Source: Litorilituus sediminis (lineage in GTDB: Bacteria; Pseudomonadota; Gammaproteobacteria; Enterobacterales; Alteromonadaceae). Taken from it: a stretch of DNA of 64,000 nucleotides. The translations under genes and the position numbers were made by a program. Of the stretch, positions 56,085-64,000 are shown piece by piece (position 1 is the first letter of the stretch; each line of letters opens with the position of its first letter). Where the stretch lies: positions 4,030,001-4,094,000 of the forward strand of contig NZ_CP034759.1 of the NCBI RefSeq assembly GCF_004295665.1. Reading direction: 5' to 3'. A model generated the notes under the pieces. That model had not been told where the DNA came from. It saw only the letters and a program-made list of their open reading frames with translations, and did no database searches.

Positions 56085-56732
56085 TTAGAAAAAGTAAGAA
56101 GCTGAAATGCTTAAGGTATCAATATTATCAAGCTGTTCATAGCCTGCACCAATGGCAAAATTATGAGTAAAGTAATACTTGGCTGAGACATTAAAGCCAC
56201 CTTTAGAAGTGTAAGGCAGCGTTGAATAGTTTATTGAACTACTTAACTCGATATTATCGGTGACCAAAGAGCGAATCCCCAGCATTAATGCTTGACCATT
56301 ATAGTTTTCATCAGCACCTGTGATTAAACCAGAGCCTTTAACTTCTTTATCTTGGTATGATAGCACCGCAAACATATCAGTCTTGCTAAATAATGTATAA
56401 CGATAACCTAGTCCAATTGAAAACCTATTAATATCTAAGTCATATTTATCACCTGGCAGGCCGACACTATCTGAAACAGTAGAATATTGACCTGTAACAA
56501 AAAAGTTTTCACTGAAGAGTTTTGTCCCTGCTATTGCGTAACCACTGAAGCTTCTACCATCTTCATCAGAGGATAGATAAGAAATTGATGCGTTATCCCA
56601 GCGGATGAAATTTCTACCACCCTCATCAGAGGATAAATAAGAAACCGAGGCGTTGTCCCATTGGATTTCATCTTGTGCATGTACATAGCTGGAGGCTAAT
56701 AATATGACAGGTAAAAAAATAGCTTTTTTCAT
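56085..56732 (-). CDS. Small outer-membrane beta-barrel protein with internal duplication
   Basis: 215 aa. Signal peptide to about residue 19 (SSYVHAQDE). Two consecutive 20-residue repeats at about 23-62 (WDNASVSYLSSDEGGRNFIR and WDNASISYLSSDEDGRSFSG). Then alternating beta strands of an eight-strand-type barrel (SGYAIAGTKLF, FFVTGQYSTVSD, RFSIGLGYRYTLF, QALMLGIRSLV, IELSSSINYSTLP, GFNVSAKYYF, FAIGAGYEQLD) ending in Phe (LSISASYFF), the BAM recognition end. I do not recognise the exact family. The duplication corresponds to a 60-bp DNA repeat. Confidence 0.8.
   Translation of the reverse strand: MKKAIFLPVILLASSYVHAQDEIQWDNASVSYLSSDEGGRNFIRWDNASISYLSSDEDGRSFSGYAIAGTKLFSENFFVTGQYSTVSDSVGLPGDKYDLDINRFSIGLGYRYTLFSKTDMFAVLSYQDKEVKGSGLITGADENYNGQALMLGIRSLVTDNIELSSSINYSTLPYTSKGGFNVSAKYYFTHNFAIGAGYEQLDNIDTLSISASYFF
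56551..56670. repeat. 60-bp in-frame tandem duplication inside the outer-membrane protein gene
   Basis: 56551-56610 and 56611-56670 are two diverged copies of a 60-bp unit sharing, for example, TCATCAGAGGATA. They encode the two WDNAS-SYLSSDE repeats. Confidence 0.9.
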
Positions 56733-57065
56733 TTAATTCTCCTTGCCCATAGTGGAATAGTCGGCGTTAGGGTCTTTGAAGCTGACATTGAAAATTTCTT
56801 ATAATAGTTTGAACTTAATAGGGAAATTTTATCTTTCGGTGATAAGTATTGTTACATATGAGATGGCTTTAAGTTGATCAAATTCCAACAAAGTTTGTTT
56901 AAAAAGTGTAAGTTGAAAACGTGCCTTCCTTGGCATTGTTTTATATGAAGAGTTTTATATAGCGACTATTGCATTACTCAGATGATTATCGTATAGAAAT
57001 AGCTTAAGTTGATTTGGAAAATTTAGTAGTATTATTGAAGTGTAACAACAATAAGGCGACAAGGA
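56733..57065. other. Divergent intergenic region, 333 bp, no gene seen
   Basis: It separates the outer-membrane protein (minus) and the alkyl sulfatase (plus). It is AT-rich with a TATAAT-like hexamer near 56810 and an AAGGA ribosome-binding site before 57066. No ORF or RNA structure that I can support. Confidence 0.5.
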
Positions 57066-59087
57066 ATGAATAGAAAAATTACAGTAATGGCTATATCAAT
57101 AGCGCTATCTTCAACGTACGCAAGTGCAGATGAGCACGCGTTAAATCTAAAAAATGTTAATGGAAAGCCAGCGACTAGCGCTACAATACAGGCAAACAAA
57201 AACCTTGCCGCTAAGCTTAACTTTAATGATATGCGAGCCTTTGAAAATGATAATAAAGGGTTAGTTGCTGAGTTTGACCAAGAAACTGGTGATATTATTC
57301 GTAATAGCTTTAACTTTATTGACTTAGATAGTGCTGATGCTGCTCCAGAAACCGTTAACCCATCACTTTGGCGTCAAGCCGTGTTAAATCAAGGAGCTAA
57401 AGGTCTATATGAAGTATTGCCTGGTAAGGTTTATCAAGTTCGTGGTGCTGATTTAGCTTCGTTAACCTTTATTAAAGGTGAATCTGGCTGGATTGTTTAT
57501 GATGTACTGACGGTAAAAGAAGCCGCTGAGCAAGTCCTTAAGTTTTTCTTTAAAAATGTACCAACAGGTAAAGAGTTACCTATTGTTGCTATGCTTTACT
57601 CTCACTCACATGCTGATCACTTTGGTGGAGCTCGAGCGATCCAAGAAGCGTTTCCTGAGGTAAAAGTATATGGCTCAAAAAATATCACTAAAGAAGCGGT
57701 TGATGAAAACGTCTTAGCAGGTAATGCCATGTCTCGTCGTGCTGCTTATCAATATGGAGCAACATTAGAACGTAGCGAACAGGGCATAGTAGATGCCGCA
57801 CTTTCTAAAGGGATTGCTTATGGTGAAATAACCTATGTGAAACCCGACTATGAATTAAATCATCAAGGTAAAATAGAAACTTTGACTATTGATGGCATCG
57901 AAATGGTATTTTTAGATGCATCAGGTACAGAAGCACCATCGGAAATGGTGACTTATATCCCTTCAATGAAAGCGTTATGGACAGGTGAAGTTACTTATCA
58001 TGGAATGCACAATGTTTATACATTGCGTGGTGCTAAAGTGCGTGATTCATTGAAATGGTCAAAAGCGATAAATGAAATGTTGCATTATTTCGGTGATGAT
58101 GTTGAAACACTTTTTGGTTCACATTCTTCGCCTATCTGGGGCAACCAAGAAATTCAAGAATATTTGAAAATGCAACGTGATGCTTATGGCTTTACCCATA
58201 ACCAAACATTACGTTTGGCAAATAATGGTTATGTGCTGCAAGATATGGGGGATGCAATCTATAAAGTCATGCCAGAGAGTATTTTTAAGTCATGGCATAC
58301 CAATGGCTATCATGGTACTTATTCCCATAATGCCCGAGCTGTGTACAATATGTACCTAGGCTACTTTGATATGAATCCAGCAAATCTTAATCCGTTACCA
58401 ATAAAAGCAGAAGCGAAAAAGTTTGTTGAATATATGGGGGGAGGGAAAGCGGTATTATCAAAGGCTACAAGAGACTTTAATAATGGAGAATACCGCTTTG
58501 TTGCAACAGCACTCAATAAGGTGGTAATGGCAGAGCCAGATAACATGCTGGCAAGGAAATTGCTCGCTGATACCTATGAGCAACTTGGCTACCAAGCAGA
58601 AGGCGCTGGTTGGCGCAACATATACTTAACGGGGGCTCAAGAGTTGCGCTTAGGCAAAGTATCGCCTGGAGCACCAAAATCTGCATCTGCGGATGTTGTT
58701 TCTGAAATGGATATAGGTATGTTACTTGACTTTATTGCAGTTCAAGTTGACTCGTTAAAAGCACAACATACACCGTTTACCATGAGTATTAATTTAAAGG
58801 GAACCAGTGATTATTACTATGTGGAAATGTCTAATGGCAATTTAAGTAATATTCAATTAGATAAAGCGAAAGCCGCAGACGCTGAGTTAGTATTGGATGA
58901 CGCCGCCTTTAAGCAAATTCTGTTTGGTCAAGCCACACTAGCTCAACTTATTGAGCAAAAGAAAATTGACTTTAAAGGTGATCAAAGTGCCGTAGAGAAG
59001 TTGGCAAGCTCTTTGGTGGAATTCAACCCTGCGTTTGAAGTGGTGCCATTTAGTAAAAAGCAAGTAGATGCAGGTTATTATAAATAG
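57066..59087 (+). CDS. Exported alkyl sulfatase, metallo-beta-lactamase fold (SdsA1-like)
   Basis: 673 aa. Signal peptide to about residue 21 (STYASADEH), so periplasmic. Metallo-beta-lactamase domain with His180-x-His182-x-Asp184-His185 in YSHSHADHFGGAR, close to His169/171/Asp173/His174 of Pseudomonas SdsA1; GEVTYHGMHNVYTLRGAKVRD and ETLFGSHSSPIWG supply further ligands. A helical dimerisation part (about 430-530, LARKLLADTYEQLGYQAEGAGWRNIYL) and a C-terminal SCP2-like domain (about 540-665) complete the type III alkylsulfatase plan. It hydrolyses primary alkyl sulfates such as SDS to alcohols. Confidence 0.92.
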   Translation: MNRKITVMAISIALSSTYASADEHALNLKNVNGKPATSATIQANKNLAAKLNFNDMRAFENDNKGLVAEFDQETGDIIRNSFNFIDLDSADAAPETVNPSLWRQAVLNQGAKGLYEVLPGKVYQVRGADLASLTFIKGESGWIVYDVLTVKEAAEQVLKFFFKNVPTGKELPIVAMLYSHSHADHFGGARAIQEAFPEVKVYGSKNITKEAVDENVLAGNAMSRRAAYQYGATLERSEQGIVDAALSKGIAYGEITYVKPDYELNHQGKIETLTIDGIEMVFLDASGTEAPSEMVTYIPSMKALWTGEVTYHGMHNVYTLRGAKVRDSLKWSKAINEMLHYFGDDVETLFGSHSSPIWGNQEIQEYLKMQRDAYGFTHNQTLRLANNGYVLQDMGDAIYKVMPESIFKSWHTNGYHGTYSHNARAVYNMYLGYFDMNPANLNPLPIKAEAKKFVEYMGGGKAVLSKATRDFNNGEYRFVATALNKVVMAEPDNMLARKLLADTYEQLGYQAEGAGWRNIYLTGAQELRLGKVSPGAPKSASADVVSEMDIGMLLDFIAVQVDSLKAQHTPFTMSINLKGTSDYYYVEMSNGNLSNIQLDKAKAADAELVLDDAAFKQILFGQATLAQLIEQKKIDFKGDQSAVEKLASSLVEFNPAFEVVPFSKKQVDAGYYK

Positions 59088-59247
59088 CGTTTAAAGCTAT
59101 TTTATAGAGACTTTGTCTTAGATGCAGTGTTTATGGTCGTAGTTTAGCGGACGGCTAGTATGTACCAAGCTAATGAAATTGGGCTAATCATAACCATGAA
59201 AAGCCCATTTAAATTGTTAAGGAATGCAAGAGAATAGCTATTAGTGA

Positions 59248-60831
59248 CTAAGCGACTTTTGTATTACTAACTTCAGGCGTTCTGATTAAATAATCAAAGG
59301 CACCTAAGGCAGCGCTAGCGCCACTGCCCATAGCAATAATAATTTGTTTATATGGGCTGTCAGTTGCATCACCAGCAGCGTAAACTCCAGGTATATTGGT
59401 TTCACCTGAACTTGTGGTAATAATTTCACCACGCTGGTTTAGTGCTACCGTACCTTGTAAAAACTGGGTATTCGGTACTAAGCCAATTTGTACAAATATA
59501 CCTGCTAGCGCTAGCTGTTTTGTTTGTTGGCTTTCACGGCATAAGTAGTTTAAGCCGGTAACGTGTTTGCCATTCCCTAGAACTTCAGTGGTTTGTGCGT
59601 TCACTATAATAGAGATGTTGTCCATTGAACGTGCTTTGTCTTGTAATACGGCATCAGCTCTTAGCTTGCTATCAAACTCTAGTACAGTGACATGTTCTAC
59701 AATACCCGCTAAATCAATTGCGGCTTCTATGCCTGAATTGCCACCACCAATAACAGCGACTGATTTGCCTTTAAATAAAGGGCCATCACAGTGCGGACAG
59801 TAGGCCACGCCTTTACCACGGTATTCTTGCTCGCCTGGCACATTCATTTCACGCCATCTTGCGCCTGTTGCTAATATGGCTGAACGGGTTTGTAAACTTG
59901 CGCCGTTTTCTAGCTCTACTGTGATCAAGCCACCATTAACCTCAGCTTCAATAATGTTTTTTACGCGCTGACCATTCATCACATCAACATCATAATCATT
60001 AACGTGTGCTTCTAAACTTTGCACTAATTTAGGGCCTTCAGTCGCTTTAACTGAGATAAAGTTTTCAATCGCCATAGTATCTTGTACTTGACCGCCAAAC
60101 CTATCAGCAACCACGCCGGTTTTTATGCCTTTGCGAGCACTGTATATGGCTGAAGAAGCACCAGCAGGGCCGCCGCCAATTACTAATAAATCAAAGGTTT
60201 CTTTTTCATTTATTTTCTTCGCTTGACGGGCATCAGCATTAGTATCAACTTTCTTTAAAATCTCGGTAATCGTCATGCGCCCTTGGCTAAATTCTTGACC
60301 ATTTAAGTAAACGGCTGGCACAGATAAGACATCTTTTTGATAGACTTCCTCGGAAAAGACCGAACCATCAATCATTACATTGGTTATTTTTGGGTTGATT
60401 GCTGCCATCATATTCAAGGCTTGTACCACATCAGGGCAGTTCTGACAGCTAAGTGATACGTAAGTTTCAAAGCTAAATTCGCCTTCAAGCTGTCTTACTT
60501 GCTCAATGATTTCTTCATCTAATTTAATTGGGTGGCCCCCGCTGTGTAGCAGTGCCATAACAAGCGAAGTAAATTCATGACCCATAGGTACACCAGCAAA
60601 GCGAATTTCAGTGTTGTTTGCAACTGAGCGCACTAACATAGACGGAGTACGTTCATTAATATCTTGTTTTTCTACCATAGTGATTAATGGTGACATGGTG
60701 GCAATTTCTTGCGCTAATGCTTGTAGTTCTTTTGATTTTACGCCTTCATCTAGAAACACTGCTAATTCAACCGCAGAGTTTAAATTCTGTAAATAAGCGT
60801 TTAATTGATTTTTTAAGTTGGTATCTAACAT
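59248..60831 (-). CDS. ahpF: Alkyl hydroperoxide reductase flavoprotein subunit
   Basis: 527 aa. N-terminal tandem thioredoxin-like fold with redox Cys129-x2-Cys132 in [12 protein letters not shown] Rossmann motif [21 protein letters not shown]; a second nucleotide motif [19 protein letters not shown] for NADH; active disulfide [11 protein letters not shown] (about 345-350); C-terminal [30 protein letters not shown]. It recycles AhpC with NADH. 79 bp downstream of ahpC on the same strand. Confidence 0.96.
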   Translation of the reverse strand: MLDTNLKNQLNAYLQNLNSAVELAVFLDEGVKSKELQALAQEIATMSPLITMVEKQDINERTPSMLVRSVANNTEIRFAGVPMGHEFTSLVMALLHSGGHPIKLDEEIIEQVRQLEGEFSFETYVSLSCQNCPDVVQALNMMAAINPKITNVMIDGSVFSEEVYQKDVLSVPAVYLNGQEFSQGRMTITEILKKVDTNADARQAKKINEKETFDLLVIGGGPAGASSAIYSARKGIKTGVVADRFGGQVQDTMAIENFISVKATEGPKLVQSLEAHVNDYDVDVMNGQRVKNIIEAEVNGGLITVELENGASLQTRSAILATGARWREMNVPGEQEYRGKGVAYCPHCDGPLFKGKSVAVIGGGNSGIEAAIDLAGIVEHVTVLEFDSKLRADAVLQDKARSMDNISIIVNAQTTEVLGNGKHVTGLNYLCRESQQTKQLALAGIFVQIGLVPNTQFLQGTVALNQRGEIITTSSGETNIPGVYAAGDATDSPYKQIIIAMGSGASAALGAFDYLIRTPEVSNTKVA

Positions 60832-60910
60832 GTTGAATTACCTTTATAAGAAAGCGTTGTAAAGGCAAGCCTTAAGGGTAAGGCTTGCGTTTTAGGGCGT
60901 TGATTTGGGC

Positions 60911-61480
60911 TTAGATTTTGCCGACTAAATCAAGTGATGGAGCAAGTGTTTCAGCACCTGGTTGCCATGCTGCAGGGCATACTTCACCGTCGTGATTGGC
61001 AACATATTGCGCTGCTTGAATTTTGCGTACTAATTCTGCTGCGCTGCGGCCAATACCTAAGTCATGTACTTCAGCAACCTTGATTTCACCTTCAGGGTTT
61101 ACTACAAAAGTGCCGCGAAGTGCTAAGCCATCTTCTTCAATCATTACACCGAAGTTACGGGTAATTTTACCTGTTGGGTCACCAATCATAGGGTATTGGA
61201 TTTTGCCTATGGTATCTGAGCTGTCGTGCCATGCTTTATGGGTAAAGTGGGTATCAGTTGATACCGAGTAAACTTCAACGCCCATGTCTTTAAGTTGCGC
61301 GTAATGGTCTGCCATATCACCTAATTCTGTAGGGCAAACAAAAGTAAAGTCTGCTGGGTAGAAGAAGAATACCGACCATTTACCGGCAACATCTTTTTCG
61401 CTTACTTCAATGAAATCGCCATTATGAAAAGCAGTTGCGTTAAATGGTAATAATTTAGTGTTGATTAATGATTGTGTCAT
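60911..61480 (-). CDS. ahpC: Alkyl hydroperoxide reductase peroxiredoxin subunit
   Basis: 189 aa typical 2-Cys peroxiredoxin. Peroxidatic Cys49 in YPADFTFVCPTELGD, resolving Cys168 in GEVCPAAW; YSVSTDTHFTHKAWHD is the AhpC-specific block. It reduces H2O2 and organic peroxides in the cytoplasm. First gene of ahpC-ahpF. A predicted OxyR site lies 121-157 bp upstream of its start. Confidence 0.96.
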   Translation of the reverse strand: MTQSLINTKLLPFNATAFHNGDFIEVSEKDVAGKWSVFFFYPADFTFVCPTELGDMADHYAQLKDMGVEVYSVSTDTHFTHKAWHDSSDTIGKIQYPMIGDPTGKITRNFGVMIEEDGLALRGTFVVNPEGEIKVAEVHDLGIGRSAAELVRKIQAAQYVANHDGEVCPAAWQPGAETLAPSLDLVGKI

Positions 61481-61600
61481 AGTGAACTCCGATTATTTAT
61501 CAAATAGTTAAATGATTAAGTTAATTTAAAGCTTGCCTGGTTTCTTTTGGTCTGTGCTTTAAGTTGAGTTCATATTAGCGAGTTAATTGTTATAGGTATA

Positions 61601-61637
61601 ATCGTTAGTGTTTATTCATTTGATAGGTTTTGGCTAT
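61601..61637 (-). promoter_or_regulatory. Predicted OxyR operator upstream of ahpC
   Basis: Half sites ATCGTTAGTGTTTAT (61601-61615, 7 of 10 consensus bases) and ATAGGTTTTGGCTAT (61623-61637, 9 of 10) with the canonical 7-bp spacer. It sits between divergent ahpC and the exported protein at 61770. A possible minus-strand -10 (TATAAC) is at 61589-61594, which would place the site over the -35 region of ahpC. Confidence 0.7.
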
Positions 61638-61769
61638 TGAATGTTTGTGGTGCATATAGGTCTACAATTAAAATATGAAGCGCTATACACATTTACTAAC
61701 GGTTTAGCACAAGCCGTAATATTTAGAGCGTGCTAGTATTTTAATAATAATGAAAAGAATGGATTTAAA

Positions 61770-62570
61770 ATGAGTTTAAATAGATTAATTACCTGTGTGG
61801 CAGCATCGCTGCTAGCGCTATCTTTGCCTGTTATGGCAGACGGTTTAACCGATTTGAATAATGCTTTAGACAAGCTAAATGGCAAAAGTACCATTGTTGG
61901 TACCTTGGAAACCGCTTATCAACAAGAGCGCGGCCGTAAAAAGAAAATAAAGAAAACCAATGGCTATGCTAGTGTCAAGTTGATTGATGATATCAATGGC
62001 TTACAGGTTGTTTATTCCAGTGAAACACTGGCTAATATTGCCAGAGAAGAAAATGAAAAAGAAAATAATGAAGAGGCGAATACGCCAACCCTTAATGCTA
62101 TAGATGATATTGATGCCGGCGAGTTGAGTAATATGTTATCGGCAGCAGCCCATTTGCGTCGCTCGTTAAACAAAGCGCAATTTAGTCGAGAAGAGGTGAT
62201 TGATTATCAAGGCAAAGAAATGCGAGAGCTACATTTTGATTTGCCACTAGAAGCGATAATAACTGACAAAGAAGTACGCTCTTATGTTGATGACTTTAAA
62301 GGCGATTATAGCGTAGTGATTGATGAGGCGGGGGTTCCGGTACAATCTAAGCTTAGCTTTGATGGTAAGGGCAGTATTTATATTTTCTTTAAACTATCGA
62401 TAAATCAGTCAATGACATTTTTCTATCAAGTGGTTGACGATAGGTTAGTGAATTATCGAAAACAATTTGAGCGCAAACAAAAGTCTACTTGGGATCAGCG
62501 TGACTCATCAGGGTATACTGAAATACAAATCAGTGATGATAAAGCCCAGCAAATAGCCTTTGAGCATTAA
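61770..62570 (+). CDS. Exported protein of unknown function, 266 aa
   Basis: Sec signal peptide to about residue 23 (LPVMADGLTD). The mature part opens LTDLNNALDKLNGKSTIVGTLETAYQQERGRKKKIKKTNGYASVKL, then an acidic low-complexity stretch (REENEKENNEEANTP), a helix and a beta-rich C-terminal half (RELHFDLPLEAIITDKEVRSYV, GDYSVVIDEAGVPVQSKLSF). The pattern of strands recalls outer-membrane-lipoprotein-sorting-like folds, but I cannot name a family. Divergent from ahpC across the predicted OxyR site, so it may share peroxide control. Its terminator is where the second IS is inserted. Confidence 0.75.
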   Translation: MSLNRLITCVAASLLALSLPVMADGLTDLNNALDKLNGKSTIVGTLETAYQQERGRKKKIKKTNGYASVKLIDDINGLQVVYSSETLANIAREENEKENNEEANTPTLNAIDDIDAGELSNMLSAAAHLRRSLNKAQFSREEVIDYQGKEMRELHFDLPLEAIITDKEVRSYVDDFKGDYSVVIDEAGVPVQSKLSFDGKGSIYIFFKLSINQSMTFFYQVVDDRLVNYRKQFERKQKSTWDQRDSSGYTEIQISDDKAQQIAFEH

Positions 62571-62593
62571 GCTTTACCGTTAAAGTTACGAAA

Positions 62594-62619
62594 AAGCTGA
62601 ATAGTTTGCTATTCAGCTT
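62594..62619 (+). terminator. Host terminator hairpin hit by the second IS copy
   Basis: 11-bp stem (62594-62604 with 62609-62619) and 4-nt loop, preceded by AAA; the expected T run is absent because the IS begins at the next base (62620). Confidence 0.8.
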
Positions 62620-64000
62620 CAGATTACTGACAAACCCCGTCATTCTGTTCGGGGTTTGTCTTTTATGAGCAGCCGTAGGCTGCGATCTCGATATTTTTCT
62701 AGCCACGTCTTTTCTATTTTATTTGGTTTTTCTGGACTTGTTTGGGGCTTATCTTCCCTATTTGGCGTGTTAATGTCTCGAATTGAGCTTTTAAAGGGCT
62801 ATCCTTTTTAGATTGCCATTATTTGGGGAATATTTGATAGCGTCATTGCTATCTTCTTCATATTTTGTGCTGCCGCAGCCATATATGCTTGCATTTGAAC
62901 ATTATGCTTACCTCGGTATCTTGCATACCTGTGACCATGGTGTTGCTTTGCATCAGCAAAACTTCTTTCAACGGTTTCGCATCGTCGTTTGTAAAGGTAT
63001 TTACCAAGGCTTGTTAAGCGAAATTCATTAGCCCGATCTTGACTCGCAGCCATTACGTGGCGTGTTATCACTTTCTTATGACTTTTACTCTTAGTGCAAT
63101 CTTTTAATTGAGGGCAATTAACGCATACCTTGGGGTCAGAATGATATTCTCGGTAACCCTCTCGACTGGTGGTCGAGTAGATTAACGTTTGCTCTTGCGG
63201 GCAGGTATACGTATCTGCTTTCTCGTCGTATTTGAAGTGCTTTTTCTTAATGGCATTCTTCGTTCGTGAAGGACGACGGTAACCAAACACCCCTTGGATG
63301 TTACGTTGTTCCAGATTAAAACAGACGGGCGCTGTGAAGTAGCCTGCATCAATACCAACAAATTCAGGGGATAGTGCAAAGCGATTTTCAATGGCATCAA
63401 GGCGAGCAATGTATGGTTGAGAATCGTGGACATTACCTGGCGTAATATGCGTATCTACAATAATGTTATAGTCGTTATCTACGGTTCTGTGGTCTAGGTA
63501 GAAAAAACCTTTTGGCTTTTCATCTCGGTGCATATAACCGCTATCACTATCGGTTTTACTTACCTTATTCCGCTTTATCTCACAATAGCCTTTATCCTTG
63601 AGTGGCTTTTTTCCAGCCGCTTTACGGTCTGCCTCCACAGCTTTGTTGATTTGCTTAATATAGGCACTGGTTGAGACGGGTTTGAGCTTGTTGGTGAACT
63701 TTCGTTTATTGGCGTTTGCTTTTAAGTGTGTGCTGTCGGTGAATAAGGCTTTGCCCCCAACTAGACCATGTTTAATGGCTTGTTGGACGATGTGATTAAA
63801 TATACGTTCAAATACATCTGTGCCATTGAAACGACGAATACGATTTTGACTAAGTGTTGAGGCATCGATAACTTTCTCGGTAAGCCCCATGCGGAGAAAC
63901 CATCGATACGCGACATTTACTTCGATGTCTTTGATGATTTGGCGCTCACTTTTAATACCAAATAAGTACCCAAGTAGCATAATTTTAAATAGCTGGACTG
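62620..64000 (-). mobile_element. IS1182-family insertion sequence, second copy (cut by window edge)
   Basis: Begins with the same CAGATTACTGACAAA end and left-end hairpin as the element at 52917 and matches it base for base at an offset of 9703, with two substitutions noticed: T at 62856 (C in copy 1) and C at 63750 (T in copy 1). The right end lies outside the window. Confidence 0.9.
62808..64000 (-). CDS. IS1182-family transposase, second copy (5' part outside window)
   Basis: The minus-strand reading frame continues past the window edge; by the 9703-bp offset its ATG would lie at about 64172. It is identical to the first transposase in the visible 397 codons except GGKTLF to GGKALF near residue 142 and KKMAMT to KKIAMT near the C-terminus. 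All three DDE residues are kept, so it is probably functional. Confidence 0.92.
   Translation of the reverse strand, partial: VQLFKIMLLGYLFGIKSERQIIKDIEVNVAYRWFLRMGLTEKVIDASTLSQNRIRRFNGTDVFERIFNHIVQQAIKHGLVGGKALFTDSTHLKANANKRKFTNKLKPVSTSAYIKQINKAVEADRKAAGKKPLKDKGYCEIKRNKVSKTDSDSGYMHRDEKPKGFFYLDHRTVDNDYNIIVDTHITPGNVHDSQPYIARLDAIENRFALSPEFVGIDAGYFTAPVCFNLEQRNIQGVFGYRRPSRTKNAIKKKHFKYDEKADTYTCPQEQTLIYSTTSREGYREYHSDPKVCVNCPQLKDCTKSKSHKKVITRHVMAASQDRANEFRLTSLGKYLYKRRCETVERSFADAKQHHGHRYARYRGKHNVQMQAYMAAAAQNMKKIAMTLSNIPQIMAI

Noticed and set aside
52917-64000. Composite transposon made of two IS copies carrying oxyR-ahpCF.
   Set aside because: Copy 1 has its own 18-bp duplication on both sides and copy 2 sits in a different terminator, which indicates two independent insertions. 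The enclosed genes are ordinary core functions with the same base composition as the surroundings.

Overview
The window is an AT-rich chromosomal segment of a marine-type gammaproteobacterium. Protein sequences and gene order (purL/mltF/tadA; yggS-proC-yggT-rdgB-hemW; mutH/rppH-ptsP-lgt-thyA; pilT-pilU; pst and pit clusters) point to Alteromonadales, most likely Colwelliaceae (Colwellia/Thalassotalea-like). That placement is inferred from recognised protein families and was not computed. Nearly all of the sequence is ordinary core genome. I saw no rRNA, tRNA, CRISPR array or prophage.

Layout. 1-5.3 kb: 5' part of a cinA-like gene, a DUF4097 exported protein, dapA, an RluA-type pseudouridine synthase, an RraB-like gene, a small zinc-ribbon-like gene, and a nitroreductase with the active-site pattern of iodotyrosine deiodinase. 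5.4-15.6 kb: purL and mltF (divergent), an unlisted 48-codon basic ORF behind a PhoB-type promoter, and a 1429-aa hybrid histidine kinase. 15.7-21 kb: minus-strand housekeeping run yggS-proC-yggT-DUF4426-rdgB-hemW-tadA. 21-25.4 kb: pilT, pilU, a CBS protein, an aldehyde dehydrogenase. 25.4-33.2 kb: phosphate block pstC-pstA-pstB-phoU followed by a Pit accessory protein and a PiT transporter. 33.2-37.5 kb: parvulin, an OxyR-like regulator, yaiL-like DUF2058, membrane-anchored glutaredoxin, msrP-msrQ. 37.6-46.4 kb: a 19-bp tandem repeat, a hemerythrin-NIT-GGDEF protein, two tandem amidohydrolases (the second apparently a pseudoenzyme), a patatin/beta-barrel protein and a mutarotase. 46.4-52.9 kb: mutH, rppH, ptsP, a TSUP permease, lgt, thyA. 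52.9-64 kb: two near-identical IS1182-type elements in the same orientation bracketing a redox segment (CBS protein, oxyR, small outer-membrane protein, alkyl sulfatase, ahpF, ahpC, an exported unknown).

Two regulons can be read from the DNA. PhoB: 11-bp direct repeats, each 18-bp box exactly 10 bp from a -10 hexamer, lie before pstC (25402-25435) and before the 48-codon ORF (11075-11108). OxyR: 37-bp ATAG/CTAT-type sites lie between ahpC and the exported unknown (61601-61637) and over the start codon of oxyR itself (55099-55135), nearly identical in one half. Both IS copies sit exactly at the base of a host terminator hairpin; the complete copy is flanked by an 18-bp palindromic duplication of that hairpin and carries its own stem-loop just inside each end.

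The strongest candidates for something undescribed are the Pho-box small protein, the terminator-targeting IS with a palindromic target duplication, the bacterial deiodinase-like protein and the intact/degenerate amidohydrolase pair.
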